Positions 10,987-23,091 of a stretch of 64,000 nt of DNA are shown piece after piece. The notes beneath the pieces are model-generated. The model was not told where the DNA came from, did not search any database, and saw only the letters and a list, made by a program, of their open reading frames with translations. A program made the translations under genes and the position numbers. The DNA is from Camellia lanceoleosa. Its lineage: Eukaryota > Streptophyta > Magnoliopsida > Ericales > Theaceae. How positions within the stretch are numbered: position 1 is the stretch's first letter; each line of letters opens with the position of its first letter. The stretch is from contig CM045761.1 of the NCBI GenBank assembly GCA_025200525.1, positions 139,254,223 through 139,318,222 of the forward strand, written 5' to 3'.

Positions 10987-13900
10987 TGTAACGACCCAGA
11001 AACAATTCCCCATGAACAGTTTAAGAACATACACCATACATCCACACAACCCAATTCAATTTCAAAGTTTCTCTTTCTCATTGAACTATAGGTTTTGAGT
11101 TACAGAATTACATGTTATAGCTCACAGTTCAATAAGTTAGAGAAAACGAAAAAATACATTATGCCACTTAATACAAAAGATACGAGGTTTCGTAATCGTA
11201 AATATAAAGAAATTCAACTATTATATTACAACTTCTAAGTTCACAAAAATTTCAAAATCCAAAAGAAATTGTCATCATCTTCCTCATTGACAGGGTTGGT
11301 GCTCTTCTTGTCCTGAAATGTTGGTATATAGGAATAAGCAATTGCCAGTAGAGAATATATTTAACCAAGTATATGTATATTTAATTTACATTATGCATGA
11401 TCTATACTAATACCCATGACTTTCATTGTTTCATATTTTATAACACAACACACATAATTCAGCATTCAATCTCCACATTTTTTCGCCCTCACACGAATGG
11501 CCAGTGGACACCTCAAACCTTCTACTTTTGTCGTCCTCACACGATCCGACAAGTGGACACCTAACATTCCCATAGTTGTCGTCCTCACATGAACCAGGCA
11601 AGTGGGCACCTCGACACATTCCAAAAATAATCCATCTTCAACGCATCACAAGGAATCACAAAGAGCCTTGTAGCTCGACTTTTTCGCGCTCCTTTCGGAG
11701 AGCTCGAATTGGTCCTACAATTCGGACTCCTATCATGGTTATGAGTCTAATCTCACAAAGTGCAATGTGAGACTGATAAACACCAAAGAGTCCAATCTGA
11801 CAAATCATTTTGGAAAATTGATTTTGAATCAAATAATGCCAAAACTGGACTGCTTTGCCAGATTACAGAGTTGCCACCTAAATATTTTGTTTTTGAAAAA
11901 TTTAGGAAACCTTGACTTGTACCAAAGGCCACGTGTCCGTCATCACCAAAGTTGTCTCGGCTCAGGAACTTGGGTACGAAGGGGGAAGGTCATGAAATGA
12001 GCACCCCCGCTCGCCCGATCAAAGATCGGCCTCTACTAATCATGATATGTTGTTTTATAAACCTCATGTGTTCTTATTCCGGTTATTAGCTAACTTTACT
12101 ATGTGACGCACACATACAAGTATAGACTAAAATCGCAAGAATTGGAACATTTCAACTCATGTTTGTTTTCAAAAATGGTTTGAAATTGCCACCCTCAAGT
12201 GGGCTTAAAACATGATTTGCCACTTCACAAAGTGGGCTTAAAACTCATATTTTGTTGAACTGTTCCAATTCAAGCAACAAAGCCTTTATCCACAAGCATT
12301 CATGCAATTAAACGTATAGGCGAATAGCCTCATGGTAAGCATGCTATCATGGCAACATGGCAATCACACTCATGCAAGCATGCTAAAGCGAAAAGACTTA
12401 CCGAGTACTCCAAACCAAAACAAAAGTTAGTTAGAAAAAAATGTATGATCCTAACTATACAAGATGCCTAATGCAACACATGCAATAATGCAATTGAATA
12501 GGCTCAGCTACTAATATCACATATGATACAATTTGATAACATGCTTTGAAACATGTATTCCAATAAGTATTGAAATACAATGCAGTTTGAATGATGCGTC
12601 GAGCCTCGGTGCATGCAAGACAAATGAATGATGCAAACATGCAAGCATAAGGTATGTTAATCGAAACATGACCCTAAACTAACCATCAAAAGCGGTTAAA
12701 TAAAAGGGAGAAAGACGTGGGGTTGGAAGACATGCACACACACGCACACTTATTACAACATTGTGCCCTCGCGAAGGAGGGTCCAAATGAATAAGCTAAG
12801 CTACACTAAGCTAAGCTAATTATCACAAATCAAAACTAATTAACTATTCTAGTTAACTAATTATTACAACACAATTGAATAACTAGCTATGCTAAGCTAA
12901 TTAAAATATTACAAAACGAATTAAGCTAATTAATCACAACACATGTATGAATGAATTAGCTAACTTATTCTAAGCTAACAAAAGCAATTAAATGGCCTCA
13001 GGGCGAGGGATGCATGCATGCTCAGTTGCTCCATCCGAAAATGTCATTGCCTTGCCATCGGTTGCCTATGTTTGCACTCGTTTGATCATCGAAAATTGTA
13101 CCAACTTCCAGATTGCCTCTGCTCCAACACATGAACACATTTGTACAAAAATTGACTATGGCCGGTCAGCTACAAAAAGTGGTTGTTGGCCACCTTAACT
13201 GGCCGGTCGGCTACCTCAAGTGGCCGGTTGGCCACCCCCTTTTCTAGACTTCTTATTTTGCTGCAACAGAGAGCAAACAGAGGCAAAACAAGGCATTTTC
13301 AAGAAATATATGTACTGCTACCCTCCTTATCATCTCTTAAGCTCAAAGGAGTGTAGCTCTTGGCTCTCAAGCCATCAACCAAGCATTTTCAATGGATGAT
13401 GGCTAGAGAACCAAGCTTGTACAACGTCAATGAATGCACAAACAAGACCAAAACAACCATCACTCTATCATGCATGATCAAGGGTGACGGTGACTAAGCA
13501 AAGTGGCACGTTTCGTCACTTTGAGTATGAAACGTCCCATTTCTCTCGTGTTCGGATTAACGTCCGATCCAAACACATGCAATGCAACACAAAGATGCTT
13601 ATCTTGCCTTTTTTACTTTGTTCATTTTGTTTACACATTTTACATTACCGATTAGTCCTTTAATCGATTAAGTCCAAGGTGATTGTCCTCTACTGGAAAG
13701 AGGGCTTGAACCACAAGTGCCTTGAGCATGAAAGAGGCCTCATGCTGTTGGTTAGTAGAAACCCTCAAGAGAGGATTAAAACCATTAGGCATGAGGGCCT
13801 CAATTCCACACTCAAGCCAACAAGGGGTTCAAAGCTACTTTCAAAACAAATGAAAGAGTGAAGAATAGAGGGAGATGGCAAAGATTTTAGTGCTAAACTT

Positions 13901-14237
13901 TGAAACATTTCTCACTCTTGTCCAATCCCTTTACTAACACAAAATAATCTATGTATATATATATCCACCTATATATATATACATATATATGATGAATTTC
14001 TAATGAAATCACCATATATGAGTTTCAAATTAAAGGTATAACAAGGTAAAGACACCCCTACCTCTAAAGTGGAAGCTAAAGACGAGAATCTACGAGAAAC
14101 TCTAATGAAAAAGTGAAACAATTGGTAGATATCTTGGACTTGACTTACTTTTCAATTTTTTTTGGAGGATCTAAGGTGGATTTAAGGCAAAAACTTGAAG
14201 AAATTAAGTGTTTGGGGTCTTAGGGTTTCGAAATAGG

Positions 14238-14286
<49 letters not shown>

Positions 14287-14617
14287 AAGTGGAAAAAATG
14301 AGAAGGAAATGAGGTAAACTAATTTTTAAGTGAGCTGTCCCAAACAGACCGCTCGAGTAAACTTTTCTTCGCTTGAGCGACCAACGAAATTTCAAAGAGA
14401 CTACTCGAGCGATACTTCCACCGCTCGAGTAAATGCGAGGTCTTAGAAGTTTTGCAGAGTTATAGTGAAAATACTGGGAACATAAAATCTAAGCTAGAGC
14501 GACCACTTCAGTGCTCGAGCGATCTCGCCTACAAAATGGCAAACTATTGAGAGTTAAGAATCTTTGCTCGAGTGAAAAAATAACCGCTCGAACGGTCCAC
14601 CAAAAACAACTATCACA
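10987..14617 (-). repeat. Del/Tekay-type LTR sequence, probably composite (one LTR plus the 3' LTR of element 2)
   Basis: The left edge TGTAACGACCC is the inverse of an LTR 3' end and interrupts gypsy 1 integrase. The right edge TATCACA at 14617 abuts the pyrimidine tract of element 2. Between them are LTR-type motifs: CCAGTAGAG (11347), repeated CGTCCTCACACGA...GTGGACACCT blocks (11485-11610), CTTACCGAGTACTCC (12399), GGCCGGT...GGCCACC repeats (13160-13240), CTACCTCTAAAGTGG (14059) and CTCGAG-rich DNA (14340-14600). The first part does not match element 2's 5' LTR at 19921, so two families are probably joined; I could not place the internal border. ORFs here (11431-13861) look spurious. Confidence 0.5.
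14239..14285. repeat. (GA)n microsatellite
   Basis: An uninterrupted run of about 23 GA units lies inside the LTR sequence. It causes the Leu-Ser repeat seen on the minus strand. Confidence 0.95.
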
Positions 14618-14870
14618 ACCTACCCTCCTTAAAGAATTTCGTCCCCAAAATTATCATAATCCCTGTCCAAACAACTCCAACAATTCTCAAGTTAGATGAT
14701 TACTATTCTTACAACATCTATTCATCATAACATCAATACAATATATAGATTCAAATTCTCAAGGATCAAATTCACATGTTGCTTATAATTACCACACATA
14801 ACATTAACATAAGACTTCTTTATGTTCCACCAACCACAATATAATGTCACTTATATAAAGGGTAGAAAAA

Positions 14871-16233
14871 TCATACATCATTAAACAAATCAGGGTATTT
14901 TTCATGAACTTCAGCTTCTCTCTCCCAAGTGGCTTATTCTACTCCGTAATGGTGCCATAATACTTTGACTAGAGGTATAGTTTTACCTCTCAAGACTTGC
15001 TCTCGAGAATCTAGAATCTTCATTGGTCTCTCATCGTAGGACACATTTCCATCTACTTCAAGATCTATCCAGTCTAAGAAATGAGATAGGTCGGGCTCAT
15101 ACTTGCGAAACATTGAGATATGAAACACGTCATGTATCTCGGATAATTGTGGGGCAAAGCAAGGTGATAAGTAACTTCTCCCACTCGTTCAATGATATCA
15201 AAGGGGCCGATGAACCTAGGCGATAGCTTTCCGCTCTAGCCAAATCTCATCAAACATTTTCTAGGCGATATCTTCAAAAACACATGGCCACCTACTTCAA
15301 AAGACAAGGGTCGTCTTCTCTTATCTGCATAGCTCTTTTGCCGGCTTTACACCGTGATTAACCTTTTTCGAATGATAGCTACTTTTTCTGTGGTTTCACA
15401 AACCAAATTTGGTCCAAGCATGGATGAATCTCCTACCTCAGCCTAACACACCAGTGACCTACAAGGACACCCATATAGGGCTTCAAAAGGCACCCTCCCA
15501 ATACTAGCCTGAGAGCTATTGTTGTAGGCAAACTCAGCTAACAGCAAATATTTCTCCTACGACCCTTTGAAATCCAATACACACGCTCTCAACATGTCTT
15601 CCAAAATTTGAATTGTGTGCTCAAACTGACCATCGGTTTGAGAGTGGTAAGCAATACTAAAAGTCAACTTACTCCCCATAATGGTTTGTAAGCTCTGCCA
15701 TAACTGTGCGGTGAAGCAAGGGTCTTTATCTGAGATGATGCTCACTGGAACCCCATGAAGCCGAACAATCTCCCTAACATAGAGTTCTGCAAGGTAATCC
15801 ACTATGTCGCACATACTCATTGCTAGAAAATGTGCCAACTTAGTTAGTTGGTCTACTATGACCCAAACAGCGTCATTACCTTTTTGTGTTCTAGGAAGAC
15901 CCAAAACGAAATCCACTGTGATGTGTTCCCACTTCCATTCAGCTACCGGTAAGGGTTGTAACAACCTGGATGGCCTTTGATGCTCCATTTGACTTATTGA
16001 CAAGTTAGGCATTTAGACACAAATAAGGCTACATCATTCTTCATGCCCTTCCACCAGAATTGATGGCTTAAATGATGATACATATTCGTACCTTCTGGAT
16101 AGGCCGCAAGATGGGAGTGATGAAACTCTCGAAGTACGTTATCTCTACAAGATTTTGACACAAAAAGGCGATCTACATAACGGATACTCGAGTCAAAGTG
16201 CACCCTCAGCCCTTTCTCTTCTTTCCCTTGCAA
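14871..16233 (-). pseudogene. Element 2 integrase with chromodomain
   Basis: From 16233 downward on the minus strand: the HHCC zinc region (FHHSHLAAYPEG, CLTCQ), the core with VDFVLGLP, ISDKDPCF and IQILEDML supplying D, D and E, the PFEALYG box (about 15490), the [13 protein letters not shown] segment (about 15200) and a chromodomain (KILDSREQVLRGK, VKVLWHHYGVE, then ATWERE and EKYPDLF) ending at a TGA at 14871-14873. In-frame stops occur at about 16012, 15557 and 14934 (GVE-stop-ATWE). The retained D-D-E triad shows relatively recent decay. It would insert element cDNA; the chromodomain would guide it to methylated histone. Confidence 0.88.
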
Positions 16234-16424
16234 GATTTTCTCTCTAAGTGCTTATACCTTCGAATCATTTTGGTGTGCTTCTAAAACTCGTGTGACTAGG
16301 GTTAGCTGTGCTAAAACTGAAAACAAGGTAGCTTGACTTGATGACTCACCAAGTTACACATCAAACTCACTTAGATCACCCAACATCTTTCACTCCCTCA
16401 TGGCAAAGTTAGCAACTGAACTCA

Positions 16425-18180
16425 TCAACTTTCTATTAAAGGCATCAGCCACCACATTGGCCTTTCTAGAATGATAATGCAATTCGAAATGATAATCTTC
16501 CATGTATTCAATCCACCTTCTTTGGCACAAATTGAAATCTTTATGGGAAAATAAATACTTGAGACTCTTATGGTCAAGAATACATCAAACTTTTCTCTGT
16601 AAAGGTAGTGTCTCCAAAGCTTTAAAGCAAAAGTGGTTGTGGCTAATTCAAGATCATGAGTGGGGTAGCTTCTCTCGTGGGTTTTTAATTGACGGGAACC
16701 GTATGCCACAATTTTACCTTCTTGCATCAAGACACATCTCAATCCCTCTCTAGAAGCATCGCAATAAATTGTATAACCCAACACTTTCTCCGAGATAATT
16801 AAGATTGGTGCTGAGGTTAATCTAGTCTTCAATTCTAAGAAAGACTTTTCACATGATTCAATCCAAACGAATCTCACCCCCTTTCTAGTCAACTTGGTTA
16901 GTGGTGGCACCAGGATGGAAAAATCCTTCACAAACCATCTATAATACCCTGCAAGACCCAAGAAGCTACGAATCTTAAAAACGTTCTTACGTTGTTCCCA
17001 CTTCAACACTGCTTTAATTTTTGAAGAATCTATCGTGACTCCCTCTCTTGAGACAACATAACCCAAAAAACTTCATTTCCAAAAGCCAAAACTCACACTT
17101 TTCAAATTTAGTGTACAATCGGTGTTCCCAAAGCAATTGTAAAACAATATGAAGATACTTCTCATGCTCTTCTTTATAGGGTGAATAAATAAGTATATTG
17201 TCCACGAAGATTACCACGAACTTATCAAGATAATCTTGGAAAACTCTATTCATTAAATCCATAAATGTGGATTAGTTAGACCAAATGGCATCACAAGGAA
17301 TTTGTAGTGACCATATAGGGTGTGAAAGGCCGTTTTAGGGATATCCTCCTCCTTCATTCGCAATAGGTGATAACCTGATCTTAGATCCATTTTTGAGAAA
17401 TAGCAAAAACCCTTAAGTTGGTTAAAGAGATCATCTGTTCGGGGCAAGCTATAGTTGTTTTTTATCGTGGCTCTATTTAACTTACGATAGTCGATGCATA
17501 GTCATAACGAACCACCTTTCTTCTTGGCAAAAAGTGTTGGTGCTCCCAATGGCGAGGTACTACAGCGTATAAAACCCTTGTCTACCAATTCTTGTAATTG
17601 CTCCTTTAGGACAAGTAGCTCTGCTAGGGCAAATCTATATGGCGACATGGAGATGGGCGTCGTACCAGGCACTAGATCTATAGAAAATTCTACCTTACGA
17701 TGAGGTGGTAACTTGGTGAGATCCTCAGGAAAAACATCTGGATACTCACAAACCACCTTAGGAAATATCCCCCGAACTGTACTACCCTCATCATTGGCAA
17801 TAGTCGCAACAAGAAAACTAAGTTTGCCTCGACTTCGCGGGTCATACAATGGTGACAACCCTCCATCAACTCTATCCCCCATAAAATAAAAACAATCTCC
17901 ACCTGAGGTACATACCATAATCCTTCTTCGGAAGCAATCTACAATGGCATGATAAGAGGACAACCAGTCCATACTAAGAATGACATCAAACCCTACCAAA
18001 TTAAAAGGGAGTTAACGTTCAGCTACCTCGGTTACACACCCTTGACAGCCCTAATTTAGAACAACCTGACCCCCGATTGGTGACTCAACCATGAGTGAAG
18101 ACTCTAGTTGTTCTGCTTTTAAGCCCAACGTGAATGCAAATGCAGATGCGATAAATGAATGCGATGCTTCAGTGTCTATT
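16425..18180 (-). pseudogene. Element 2 protease, reverse transcriptase and RNase H
   Basis: The protease active site reads DTEAS (18165-18179) where the family has Asp-Thr-Gly, so Gly is replaced by Glu. It is followed by GFDVILSMDWL. RT follows with [19 protein letters not shown] and FVDNILIYS; the catalytic Asp-Asp is Asp-Asn (AAT codon at 17197-17199). RNase H shows TIYCDAS and the [25 protein letters not shown] block near 16600, with a frameshift after it. Stops separate the segments at about 17502 and 17253. The polyprotein is therefore inactive at protease, RT and reading-frame level. Confidence 0.85.
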
Positions 18181-18499
18181 TATACGTTAGCCCAAGTGTT
18201 GTAGATAAGATAAGTACCTCTCATCACTGATGGTCCAGATGATTGCTCAGAAGTAGTGATTGCATAAACTCGCCCTTGGGGCCTCTATTCACTTTGATCT
18301 CCTCTCAAAATGTTGGTCGATTGTGTTGACTGTGCTAATAATTCTGTTGCTGACCGTGGCCTGCCTGATAACTCCCAGAATTTCGGGATCCAGAAGCATT
18401 CCCCGTCCCAATTAGTTGTGGACAAGACCTCTTCATGTGCCCCGATTGCTTACAATGGTAACATGTAGGCAACTAGTCCCTTCATTGGGCTTGGCTTTA

Positions 18500-19495
18500 A
18501 GAACGAGGTGGGTGTTGATGACTAGGATTTTGTTTGCACTCGGCTGCTTTGTGACCCTACTGACCACATCTGAAACAAGTAACATTGATAGGACCCGTAC
18601 TTCCAGAACTTCTCATAGAAATGGACCCCGATGACTTAGCATGTTGGGGCATAGACGGGAAGGAAGAAAAAGAACCCTTAGATTTCTTGGAAGATTCGGT
18701 ATCACCCTTAGTTTCAACATAACTTGGCCTCTTATGTCTCTGTCTAGCTTCCTTAGCCTCTAACATAATCTTCACATGGGTTGCGGCCTCCACCAGTCTA
18801 TCATACTCCCTATACATATTAACCATCACCTTTATCAGAATCTTAGGTCTCAATCTCTTCTCAAATTCTAGACATCGACGCTCCTCGATCGCCACAAGCT
18901 TGGGCGCAAAATGTGCTAGACTAGTAAAAGTGGCCTCAAATTCCGCCACTGGGCTGTCTAACTGCCTTAGCTTCTCAAATTGTTTTCTTAACCTCTCCCT
19001 AGTCGTTGGAGGCAAAAACTTCTCTTGGAAGGTGTGGATGAAGTCCTCCCAAGTATGCTTTACTCTATGTTTAACGAACTTCTACTATTGACTGGCCTCC
19101 TCTTTTAACTAATAAGCCGCCAGCGCCACCCGAAGTTCTCCATCACGGATGTCTAGGATCTCAAATGACTGAATAATTTGTTCTAGCCATTCATCCACTT
19201 CATTGGATCAGGTCCACCATTGAACTCAGCGGGGTTAGAATGGAAACATTTCTTCTTAAAAAAGAGACTTGAGTTTCCCCCTCAATTGTCCTCGCCGCTT
19301 GCTTGGCTCGAAGTATTTCCATGGACTCAAGAAGAACCTCTACCATCTCTCGGGCTAATGACCCCATTGCATCTTGGGCTAGAGGAACGGCCACATCATT
19401 TTGCCCTACCCCTTCTTCTTAGGAAGGTAAATCTTGCTGAACCGGCATATCCGAGCTACCTCTGTGTGGCCTACCACGACCTCTACCCCGTCTAG
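18500..19495 (-). pseudogene. Element 2 gag with CCHC zinc knuckle
   Basis: The N-terminal basic region is at 19200-19495. Then comes a Retrotrans_gag domain with LRKQFEKLRQLDSPVAEFE and LVAIEERRCLEFEKRLRP (about 18800-19015) and a zinc knuckle CFRCGQ...GHKAAEC (18530-18575). The knuckle is broken by a TAG (18557-18559) between Gln and Gly. Several other stops and shifts lie at 19050-19200. The domain packages element RNA into virus-like particles. Confidence 0.8.
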
Positions 19496-19905
19496 ACATC
19501 CTATATAGAGGTAAGAAGGAAAGATTTAACTCGCAATCCATACACTACATGTTGACTCACACGTCATACACGAGTTAGACACACGCCTATACAGATACCT
19601 AGGTTACATAAAGCACACCACATAATCATAGAAACACATAAAGCACACACGAGTTACTCCCTTAAGATCTCAACTAGTCTTATGGCACTCAAGGACCTCC
19701 TAGTGGAAAAAGCATTGATCAGGTACATTTCCAAAAGGATTTCGATGACTGCAATAGACACAATTCATATCCCAAGAGATTAACTCCATACCCACATAAT
19801 CACAAACAGGTAAAACACTCAAAACAAACTAACGTCCCTTGCTAACATGATAGCCCTATGTGGTAAAGCCGCTTCCCACCAGCTCCAGGTGTTCTAACCC
19901 AGTTT

Positions 19906-19917
19906 GCTCTGATACCA
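19906..19917 (-). promoter_or_regulatory. Primer-binding site of element 2 (initiator Met tRNA)
   Basis: The minus strand reads TGGTATCAGAGC, the complement of plant initiator tRNA-Met 3' end, three bases inside the LTR edge at 19921. It fixes element orientation as minus and marks the 5' LTR on the right. Confidence 0.9.
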
Positions 19918-19920
19918 ATT

Positions 19921-21180
19921 TGTAACACCCTGACAAATGAGCCTCACTATTCCCCATTTTCATCCGGGCATTACCAATACAAGATCGACAGCAAAAATGA
20001 AACAAAATAGTAATGATACAACATTAACAACATTCTTTCCCTTTTGAAATATTTCCAAGCTTTAGAACATTGTCTCATTACATTTACAAACAAAATAAAA
20101 TAGTTCAACAAGTAAGGAATGATACAACAAAATCAGCTACTGTTCATCTTTTCCTCAAAATTTGTTCCTTGTTACATCAAAATACATGTCTATAGATAGT
20201 CACTCAAAAACTGCCCTTGGCATATGCATGATTTGATTTCAGACATTAGCTTTCACATCCCAAAAGTTTTCTTCAACTCAAAACATTTACTTAGGAGGCA
20301 CTTCATTGTCATTTTCTGAAATTGGTTAGCTTTGGGATAGCGAAAGCTCAGTAGGTAATGCACTTAACAAGTTATAACATTAATTGAAAAACATACGATC
20401 ATGCAATGCAACATTTGATAAATTTTATTATGTATGTATATGAATGCCTTATGCATGAGTATGGAATGACAAAGTTAAGGTTTTTCATGGACGGTAAATA
20501 TACTATGACATCCCTAGTAAGAGCCACAATTCAAAATATATACATAGTTATAGATTTTGGATCCTGAAAATAATCCCACATTTGCGGACTCCAGAAACGG
20601 CGGGGCGATAGGCACCCAAAAACATTTTTCCTTCCACATTTGTCGACTCTAGAAATGGCGGGCTCGTGGACACCCAAAAATATTTTCCCACATTCGTCCG
20701 GCGATATGCACAGACAGGGCAATTGGGCACCTTGACTCCCTGCACGGGTACCAAATATAATACACAACTCAAATCAACCCGACTCACTACCCGAACTCAT
20801 AGACTATTTATCCCCTTTCAACTTTTTACGATTCATACCATTATTGTATCATAAAAGAAATTTAACAATGCATGTGATGTATGAATATGTAAATTCTCAT
20901 TTTCCTCTAAAATGATTCCAATGCACACAAAATTCACTATTTCATTTTTCAATAATAACCATTGTTCATTTAACAATCATCACTAACACAAGGTGTATGT
21001 AGAAAAACATTTCAAATCATACATTTCAACTTCAAAGTTAAGCAATTACCGTCAATTTCATGTTTTTGAAATCAATTATCTAATCCTACTTGTTCAAGAT
21101 ATCTAGTACTCATAATTTTATTGACAAAACTAAGAAATCAGACTCCAATACTAATTTAAACACATAAAACATAAGATATT
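19921..21180 (-). repeat. 5' LTR of element 2 (right end approximate, possibly truncated)
   Basis: It starts TGTAACACCC on the plus strand next to the primer-binding site. It has the lineage's AAAGCTCAGTAGG motif (about 20344) and two diverged ACTC(C/T)AGAAA(C/T)GGCGGG blocks at 20585-20670. It lacks the CTCGAG-rich part expected at the far side, so it is probably truncated. After about 21180 the sequence becomes plain AT-rich. ORFs at 20531-20854 are LTR shadows. Confidence 0.6.
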
Positions 21181-22130
21181 TTTTAAAGACAAAAAAAAAA
21201 ATTAAAATTTTTCTGTAATAAAATTTTATTAGGTATTGTCTTTTATTAATTTGTAATACTTGTGGACATATATTTTATTTTTGTAATTTTTTTATGGACT
21301 AAATATGTTTGAATTAAATATTTTAGGGACTTAATAGATTCAATTGATAATTTAAAACTAAATGGATTTTAATTTGTATACTTTAGGAACTAAGTAAACT
21401 CAATTGATAGTTCAGGAACTATATACATAATTTGACAATAATTTAAGAGTAAAAAGTCTAATAAACCCTTGCAACAGTTATATCGAACTACAATTTCATC
21501 CCTTGTTAGGGATTAGCTAATTTAGCCTAGTTTTCTTAGTTTTTTAATTATTTTAGCCTCGTTAAAAAAGTTGTTATATTTGGGATAAATTTTAACTTCT
21601 TTTATAGCTAATTTGATAATTGTGAGAAAAAAAAAATAATTATGATTTGATTGTGACATTTTATCTTATGGGTTAAATTCACCTATTTTATCTTTAAGTG
21701 AACTTATGTGTAGGTCTTAATAGGTGGACTTATTGTCCAATAGATTTTATGATAAGTAACGACATTTTTCATCAAACACTATTAAAAAATGTCATTAATT
21801 GTTAATTTTTAGCAACAATTTGAAAAAATTATCACAAAAAAGTTACTAATTATATGTTTTAGTGACAATTTAAAAAATTCACAAAAAAACCTCAGCAATT
21901 ATAAATTTTAGCAATAATGTATATAAAATTTTGACCAAAAAATATCATTAATGGTTAATTTTTAACGACATATGTAAAAAAATCGTCACAAAAATATTTT
22001 TAGCGACGATTTTATTGAGACTAACTTTATTAGAAGAATTAAATTTAACTGTTAAAACTTCTTAATTTAACTTTTATCTTCTTTATTGACTAATTTAACC
22101 TAAATAGCTCAAGCTCAACTAAATCAAACA
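21181..22130. repeat. AT-rich DNA with GCGACGATTTT-like subterminal repeats
   Basis: Degenerate copies of a TTTTTAGCGACGATTT/AGTGACAATTT string, in both orientations, cluster at 21770-22010. Such arrays are typical of subterminal regions of plant CACTA or related DNA transposons and their derivatives. No terminal CACTA sequence was found here, so assignment is weak. Confidence 0.35.
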
Positions 22131-22189
22131 CCAGTCCTCACATTCTAAACTCACCCAAACACAAAACCTTCGTCTTCAACCCCAAAACA

Positions 22190-22370
22190 TTGTTTCACTC
22201 TCTTCAGTGATCGATTAGAGCCACCAAGGCTCGGCGACGCAAGCGCGAGCGATGGAGGGATCGATGGGCTCTTCGTCCTCCTCGACGTGAATGATTCCAG
22301 CGAAGATTAGAAGCGAAGCCGGAGGGCGGCGAGATTGGAGGAGACCTCGGCGTTTGCACCTTTGGCTTTG
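22190..22370. other. GC-rich island of unknown origin
   Basis: A short stretch (GGCTCGGCGACGC, GCGAAGCCGGAGGGCGGCG) far richer in GC than its surroundings. The plus strand has an ATG at 22251 followed by a short Ser-rich frame that stops within 13 codons; the minus ORF 22204-22413 is Arg-rich. It could be a captured or leftover 5' exon. No homology recognised. Confidence 0.3.
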
Positions 22371-23091
22371 TTTGGTTATTTTTAGTCGAGCATTTGTAGA
22401 ATTTTTTTTTCATATTTTAGCCAAATTTGTTTTTAGATAAATGCATCTAAAAAATAAAAATAAAAATAAAAAATTAATGAAAATATGAAAAAATTTCACT
22501 GAAAATAAATGAAAATCTGAGTAAAAATATACACAAATTTTGTTCGAATTTAGTTCATTTTTAAAATTTTTAATATTTAAATCCGTTTTTTTAACTTTTG
22601 AAGAAGTATAAAAAAAATTTGAGTAAAATATGAATTTTTCTTTTTAAAAATAAATGAAAACTCATCTAAAAGTAATTTTTTAAAAAGGGATGCTTTCTTG
22701 GATTAGGGTTTTGATGGAAGCAGGGAGAGAGGGTCAAACGACATTGTGTAAAATGTTTTTGACCACTCTAGAAATACTTCAGGGGATCGAACGCTTTACT
22801 ATTTTAATTGAATAACTTTGGTGATTATTAAATTATTTTTAGGATAAATTACACTGACACCCCCTGAGTTTTATATTTATTATAGTTCTTTCTTACCTTT
22901 TGAAAATTATATCTCTCTCCGTGAAGTTTAAAGTTTCATTACAAATTCTCCCTCAGTAATTTAATTTTTTTAAATGCCAATTTTTCATAAATTACATTGA
23001 CACCCCTCACATTTTAAAAATTACAATCCCCTCCCTAAGGTTTAAAGTAGCATTACCAATTGTCCCATCGGCTAATATTAGTTGGAAAAAA

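Larger units (their letters stand above)
14618..19920 (-). mobile_element. Internal region of minus-strand Ty3/gypsy element 2 (chromovirus, Tekay/Del-like)
   Basis: The order on the minus strand from 19920 is primer-binding site, gag, protease, RT, RNase H, integrase, chromodomain, then a purine tract AAGGAGGGTAGG at about 14619-14631. This is the full set for a chromodomain gypsy element. Many stops and at least two catalytic substitutions make it defective. Its length, about 5.3 kb, is normal. It is flanked by LTR sequence on both sides, but the two LTRs are not readily alignable, which suggests rearrangement. Confidence 0.88.

Noticed and set aside
20531..20854. Cys-rich overlapping ORFs on both strands
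   Set aside because: They fall in a gypsy LTR repeat block and match no known small Cys-rich peptide pattern with a signal peptide.
22204..22413. Arg-rich minus-strand ORF
   Set aside because: It is caused by a short GC-rich island; no domain and no start context.
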